Below are positions 6,328 to 8,754 of a DNA stretch of 8,754 nt, piece by piece. The position numbers and the translations under genes are program-made. Below the pieces are notes generated by a model. That model was not told where the DNA came from, searched no databases, and saw only the letters and a program-made list of their open reading frames with translations. Origin of the DNA: Clostridiales bacterium (GTDB lineage Bacteria > Bacillota_A > Clostridia > Peptostreptococcales > Anaerovoracaceae); assembly GCA_015058265.1 (NCBI GenBank), contig SVCR01000053.1, positions 1 to 8,754 on the forward strand. Reading direction: 5' to 3'. The stretch's first letter is position 1. Every line of letters begins with the position of its first letter.

Positions 6328-6347
6328 GTAAGAAAGTTGTCAAAACA

Positions 6348-7574
6348 ATGCCTACATTAAGACTTTACAGAGAAAACCAATACCAGCGCAGCAACACATC
6401 GGTCATAACCGACATTACAGAAAAACAAGGCTGCGATGTCATCACAACCGCCGAATCTGTCTTCTATCCTGAAGGCGGCGGTCAGCCTTCTGATACAGGA
6501 TCAGTATCACTGAACGGTCAGGTCTTCAGCGTTACCCATGCGTCTGACCGGGGATTATGGTCAGATGTATGGCATCAAACCGATGCCCCAGCCGGAACCT
6601 TTTCAGTCGGAGACGAAGTCACCCTGACTATAGATTGGGACCGCAGGTTCATGAATATGCAGAGACATCTCGGCGAGCACATGCTTAGCGGTACCATGCA
6701 TACACTGTTCGGCGGGGTCAACAAAGGCTTTCACATGGGTGATGACTATATATCAATAGATATCGACCTCGGCGGCCGAATGCTGACTGCTGAAGAGCTG
6801 GAGCTTGCCGAAAGAACAGTAAACGATGCTGTATGGGCTGATCTGCCCGTGACTGTCACATGGTTCGACGACTATGAGGCATCACGGATAATGCCTGTAA
6901 GAAAATCTGTTCCGCATGACGGCAAAGTATCCGTAGTTACTGTCGGAGATATATCTGATCCGTATGACTGCATCGCTTGCTGCGGTACTCACCCTTCTTC
7001 AAGCTCAGAAGTCGGCCTTGTAGCGCTGTACAAGTGTGACCCTAACAAAGGAATGAACCGTATATTCTTCGATTGCGGAAAATCAGCTTTCAACCGCCTC
7101 TCGTCGGATTCACATCTTCTCGCGGAGATATCCAAACGCTATTCCTGCTCCACTCACGATCTTATGAACAGGCTTGATCAGGAAGCAGAATCTATATCTA
7201 CTATGAAAGCTCGTATCGCCGCTCTGTCATCATATGTAAGAGATGCGGAGAAGTCGACTATATTGGCTCAGATATCCGAGGCAGGCAGTCCGGTATTCAG
7301 CTATACTACGGATATCCTCAGTGTCGATGAGCTTCTCAAGCTGGGCTTCTCAGTTATTTCGGAAACTGAGGGCAAAGTAATCCTTCTCCTCCATCCGCAG
7401 ACTAAGACCTGTCTCCTCTTCTCCTCGGGAGAAGTGAAGTGCGGCAAGCTGGTCAAGGAAAACGCAGCGCAGTTCAACGGGCGCGGCGGCGGCAGAGACG
7501 ACAACGCGCGCGCGGTATTCACCTCGCAGCATGACCTCAAGAGCTTTGCCAATGCAGTATCTGAAATGATATAA
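6348..7574 (+). CDS. Alanyl-tRNA editing protein, AlaX-L type
   Basis: A 408-residue stand-alone editing protein related to the AlaRS editing domain, which hydrolyses mischarged Ser- or Gly-tRNA(Ala) in the cytosol. The order of elements is: an N-terminal beta domain with YPEGGGQPSDTG (40-51); the zinc and active-site motif HLGEH (His107, His111); the second zinc motif CCGTH (Cys211, His215); and a helical region at about 250-305. A C-terminal DHHA1-like domain ends in GRGGGRDDNARAVF (378-391), similar to the GGGRPDMAQ segment of AlaRS. The length and DHHA1 tail place it with long AlaX proteins. The start at 6348 gives a typical AlaX N-terminus; its ribosome site (AGAAAG, 6331-6336, 11 bases away) is poor. 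It probably shares a transcript with the kinase-like gene 29 bp downstream. Its upstream region is the DnaA-box cluster, so DnaA might also influence its expression. Confidence 0.92.
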   Translation: MPTLRLYRENQYQRSNTSVITDITEKQGCDVITTAESVFYPEGGGQPSDTGSVSLNGQVFSVTHASDRGLWSDVWHQTDAPAGTFSVGDEVTLTIDWDRRFMNMQRHLGEHMLSGTMHTLFGGVNKGFHMGDDYISIDIDLGGRMLTAEELELAERTVNDAVWADLPVTVTWFDDYEASRIMPVRKSVPHDGKVSVVTVGDISDPYDCIACCGTHPSSSSEVGLVALYKCDPNKGMNRIFFDCGKSAFNRLSSDSHLLAEISKRYSCSTHDLMNRLDQEAESISTMKARIAALSSYVRDAEKSTILAQISEAGSPVFSYTTDILSVDELLKLGFSVISETEGKVILLLHPQTKTCLLFSSGEVKCGKLVKENAAQFNGRGGGRDDNARAVFTSQHDLKSFANAVSEMI

Positions 7575-7603
7575 TTAATTGACAAATTTCGGAGGTGAAT
7601 GAT

Positions 7604-8266
7604 ATGTCTGATAAATTGATCGTAACAATAGACAGAGAGTTCGGAAGCGGCGGACACGAGGTTGGCAGGCGCCTTGCCGAGAGGTTCGGCATCAAGTTCT
7701 TCGATGAAGAGATAATCGTCAGAGCTGCTGCAAGCACCGGATATCATGAAGAATACATAAGGAGCAATGATGAGAAAGCTCCGGATTATTCCATTTCATC
7801 CATGTTCACCGGAATCGATACTTTCCAGACTTCCCCTTTCGCTAAGATCCAGGAAGAGGAATTCCGCATCATCAGAGAGATAGCTGAAGAAGGAAGCTGT
7901 GTCATCGTGGGTCGTGCAGCGGATTATATCCTCAGCGATGTGCGTCATGTCAGCATCTTCATCTTCGCACCAATAGAAGAAAGGATCAAACGTAATCTTG
8001 AAGTCTCCAAGGTCATGTTCCCGGATGAGAATTATGACGAAGCCGGCATGGAGAAACGTGTGAAGCAGGTAGACAAGCAGCGCCGCAAGTATTATGAATT
8101 CTATACTGACAGCAAATGGGGCGGCCGTGATGTATATGATCTGCTGATAAATACAAGCCGTGCGGGTGTCGAAGGTGCTGTTGACATCATTGAAGCATAT
8201 ATCCGCGGCGGCAAGGACAAGGATCTGCTGTCAGATCTTCCTGAACTGCTCGCATCAGATAAGTGA
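7604..8266 (+). CDS. Cytidylate-kinase-like P-loop protein
   Basis: A 220-residue protein of the cytidylate kinase-like family (resembling Pfam Cytidylate_kin2). The N-terminus LIVTIDREFGSGGHEVGRRLAER holds a P-loop variant GSGGHEVG (14-21) that replaces the canonical GxxGxGKS/T Lys-containing loop. It is followed by FFDEEII (32-38), CVIVGRAADYIL (99-110), the basic segment KRVKQVDKQRRKYYEFY (151-167) and a DLLINTSRAG stretch (179-188), as in nucleoside monophosphate kinases. It probably phosphorylates a nucleotide such as CMP or dCMP, but the family is poorly characterised and the substrate is inferred. The start at ATG 7604 is set by GGAGGT at 7591-7596, seven bases upstream; an earlier in-frame GTG at 7595 overlaps that ribosome site and is rejected. 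It follows the AlaX gene by 29 bp in a likely operon and ends before a hairpin terminator. Confidence 0.88.
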   Translation: MSDKLIVTIDREFGSGGHEVGRRLAERFGIKFFDEEIIVRAAASTGYHEEYIRSNDEKAPDYSISSMFTGIDTFQTSPFAKIQEEEFRIIREIAEEGSCVIVGRAADYILSDVRHVSIFIFAPIEERIKRNLEVSKVMFPDENYDEAGMEKRVKQVDKQRRKYYEFYTDSKWGGRDVYDLLINTSRAGVEGAVDIIEAYIRGGKDKDLLSDLPELLASDK

Positions 8267-8291
8267 TCCGATCGAAAATCAAATAATTACA

Positions 8292-8345
8292 AAATGCCCA
8301 ATCATCGACTCGTTGCTCAACGTTCGTGATTCGGGCATTTCTTCT
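8292..8345 (+). terminator. Hairpin terminator after the kinase-like gene, probably bidirectional
   Basis: AAATGCCC (8292-8299) and GGGCATTT (8333-8340) are perfect arms. They are extended by AATCA (8300-8304) with TGATT (8327-8331) past a single bulged C, and by an inner CGTTG/CAACG pair. CTTCTTTTCC follows on the plus strand, and the minus strand reads TTTTGTAATTATTT after the stem. Rho-independent termination on either strand is plausible, although the T-tract is imperfect. Confidence 0.65.
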
Positions 8346-8419
8346 TTTCCAACGATAATTCATATCTGCCTGGCAATCGATACGCTTTGCTCGACGTTCG
8401 CGATCCGGGCATTTCATCT
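8304..8419 (+). repeat. Two direct copies of a ~43-bp repeat unit
   Basis: Unit A (8304-8345) and unit B (8376-8419) both start ATCGA and share GCTC, ACGTTCG and CGGGCATTTC. With one 2-bp gap they match at 36 of 42 aligned positions. Unit A forms the right part of the terminator hairpin, and unit B forms the left arm of the large palindrome. The two units therefore look like copies of one short repeat family. Confidence 0.7.
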
Positions 8420-8557
8420 GCGTTCGCTCGGCAGGCCGGGGAGTTCGCAAAGCTCCGCTTCGCTGCGGTTGCGCAACTCCAGCCAGCCTGCTGTCGCTCG
8501 CTTAGTGAACTGTCACGGATCGCTCGCAAGTCTCGCACGCGTATCGATTGCCGGGCA
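8367..8557. repeat. 191-bp imperfect palindrome (MITE- or BIME-like element)
   Basis: The outer arms TGCCTGGCAATCGATACGC (8367-8385) and GCGTATCGATTGCCGGGCA (8539-8557) pair at 19 of 19 positions, counting one G-U. Inward, GCGATCCG (8400-8407) pairs with CGGATCGC (8516-8523), GCAGGC (8431-8436) with GCCTGC (8486-8491), GGAGTT (8440-8445) with AACTCC (8475-8480), and CCGC (8455-8458) with GCGG (8465-8468) at the tip. It has no transposase frame. The nested, GC-rich, hairpin-forming layout suggests a dispersed intergenic repeat element. Confidence 0.75.
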
Positions 8558-8573
8558 TTAATTGAAATAAGTT

Positions 8574-8617
8574 GATAACTAAAATGATCCCTGCAGAAGA
8601 TCTCATCTGCAGGGATC
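8574..8617 (-). terminator. Intrinsic terminator of the pseudouridine synthase gene
   Basis: GATCCCTGCAGA (8586-8597) and TCTGCAGGGATC (8606-8617) form a perfect 12-bp stem with an 8-base loop. On the minus strand it is followed by ATTTTAGTTATC, a moderate T-rich tract, 20 bases after the stop codon of the right-hand gene. Confidence 0.85.
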
Positions 8618-8637
8618 GCTTGCTTTCGATACGGAAA

Positions 8638-8754
8638 TCAGACTCGTTTAAGGTAATCGACTTCTGCCGGCGACAGCTTGCGGCACTGCCCTTCTGCCAG
8701 CTTTCCTATCGTCAGATTGCCGAGGCCTGTTCTTCGAAGCTCCAGGACAGGATG
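8638..8754 (-). CDS. rRNA pseudouridine synthase, RsuA/RluB/E/F family (C-terminus only)
   Basis: Only the last 38 residues and the stop codon are inside the window. They read HPVLELRRTGLGNLTIGKL, then AEGQCRKLSPAEVDYLKRV. This matches the C-terminal strand-turn-helix of the RsuA/RluB/RluE/RluF group, whose typical form is HpV..L.R...G.l.L..L..GewR.L...E...L. These enzymes isomerise specific uridines in 16S or 23S rRNA. Which target applies cannot be told from this fragment, because the catalytic Asp lies outside the window. The gene is convergent with the kinase-like gene and is followed by its own strong terminator hairpin. Confidence 0.82.
   Translation of the reverse strand, partial: HPVLELRRTGLGNLTIGKLAEGQCRKLSPAEVDYLKRV

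Larger units (their letters stand above)
5986..6347. other. AT-rich intergenic region with DnaA-box cluster (candidate oriC)
   Basis: No convincing gene occupies these 362 bp. Five 9-mers match the DnaA box TTATCCACA with at most one mismatch: TTTTCCACA 6141-6149 (+), TTGTCCACA 6175-6183 (+), TTTTCCACA 6198-6190 (-), TTATCCATA 6242-6250 (+) and a perfect TTATCCACA 6263-6271 (+). The last two have the same orientation and starts 21 bp apart, two helical turns. They are flanked by AT-rich stretches at about 6060-6101 and 6274-6300 that could serve as unwinding elements. With uniform base composition about 0.08 such matches would be expected in 362 bp on both strands. A tandem parS-like half-site lies just to the right. 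A chromosomal origin or a DnaA-regulated control region are the two readings. No dnaA, dnaN, rpmH or parAB gene is in the window. Confidence 0.5.
8267..8637. other. Gene-free region of terminators and repeats between convergent genes
   Basis: These 371 bp separate the convergent kinase-like and pseudouridine synthase genes. They hold one hairpin serving the left gene, a composite palindromic repeat, and one hairpin serving the right gene. Open frames crossing the repeat have no recognisable protein features and run through inverted repeats on both strands, so none is called. Confidence 0.75.

Noticed and set aside
7579..7584. TTGACA between the AlaX and kinase-like genes as a -35 box
   Set aside because: No -10 hexamer can fit before the ribosome site at 7591, so it is a coincidence.
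8292..8419. Repeat units as a CRISPR array
   Set aside because: There are only two imperfect copies, with palindromic context and no regular spacers or cas genes.
8160..8575. Open frames on both strands through the palindromic repeat
   Set aside because: They are produced by GC-rich inverted repeats, overlap one another on both strands and show no protein family features or ribosome sites.

Overview
This looks like a chromosomal segment from a Gram-positive Firmicute, most likely a member of Clostridia with moderate GC content. The evidence is an S-box (SAM-I) riboswitch upstream of metK, strong AGGAGG-type ribosome binding sites, a long clostridial-style dUTPase, and a BaiN/HI0933-type flavoprotein. 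No mobile-element gene, tRNA, rRNA or CRISPR array was seen. The assignment to Clostridia is inference from gene families; no taxonomic marker lies in the window.

Layout, left to right. (1) 1-516, minus strand: the N-terminal 172 residues of a COG2509-type FAD-dependent dehydrogenase. (2) 563-1345, plus strand: a diaminopimelate-epimerase-fold racemase/epimerase with both catalytic cysteines. It is divergent from gene 1 across 46 bp and overlaps the next gene tail-to-tail by 17 bp. (3) 1329-4373, minus strand: a compact operon metK - dut - BaiN-like flavoprotein with 11 and 16 bp gaps. It is driven by a promoter with consensus -35 and -10 hexamers and gated by a complete SAM-I riboswitch with readable terminator and antiterminator. 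(4) 4687-5985, plus strand: a 432-residue soluble protein that I do not recognise. (5) 5986-6347: a 362-bp AT-rich gap with five DnaA-box-like 9-mers in 131 bp, nested inverted repeats, AT-rich flanks and a tandem parS half-site. This is a candidate replication origin, or a DnaA-bound regulatory region. (6) 6348-8266, plus strand: an AlaX-type alanyl-tRNA editing protein followed 29 bp later by a cytidylate-kinase-like P-loop protein. (7) 8267-8637: no gene, but terminators and a composite palindromic repeat element. (8) 8638-8754, minus strand: the C-terminus of an RsuA/RluB/E/F-family rRNA pseudouridine synthase.

The genes are mostly housekeeping: SAM synthesis, dUTP removal, tRNA quality control, nucleotide phosphorylation and rRNA modification. 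The clearest regulatory unit is the S-box leader, which should switch off metK, dut and the flavoprotein together when SAM is plentiful. The least explained parts are the DnaA-box cluster, the 432-residue orphan gene and the repeat block near the right end.
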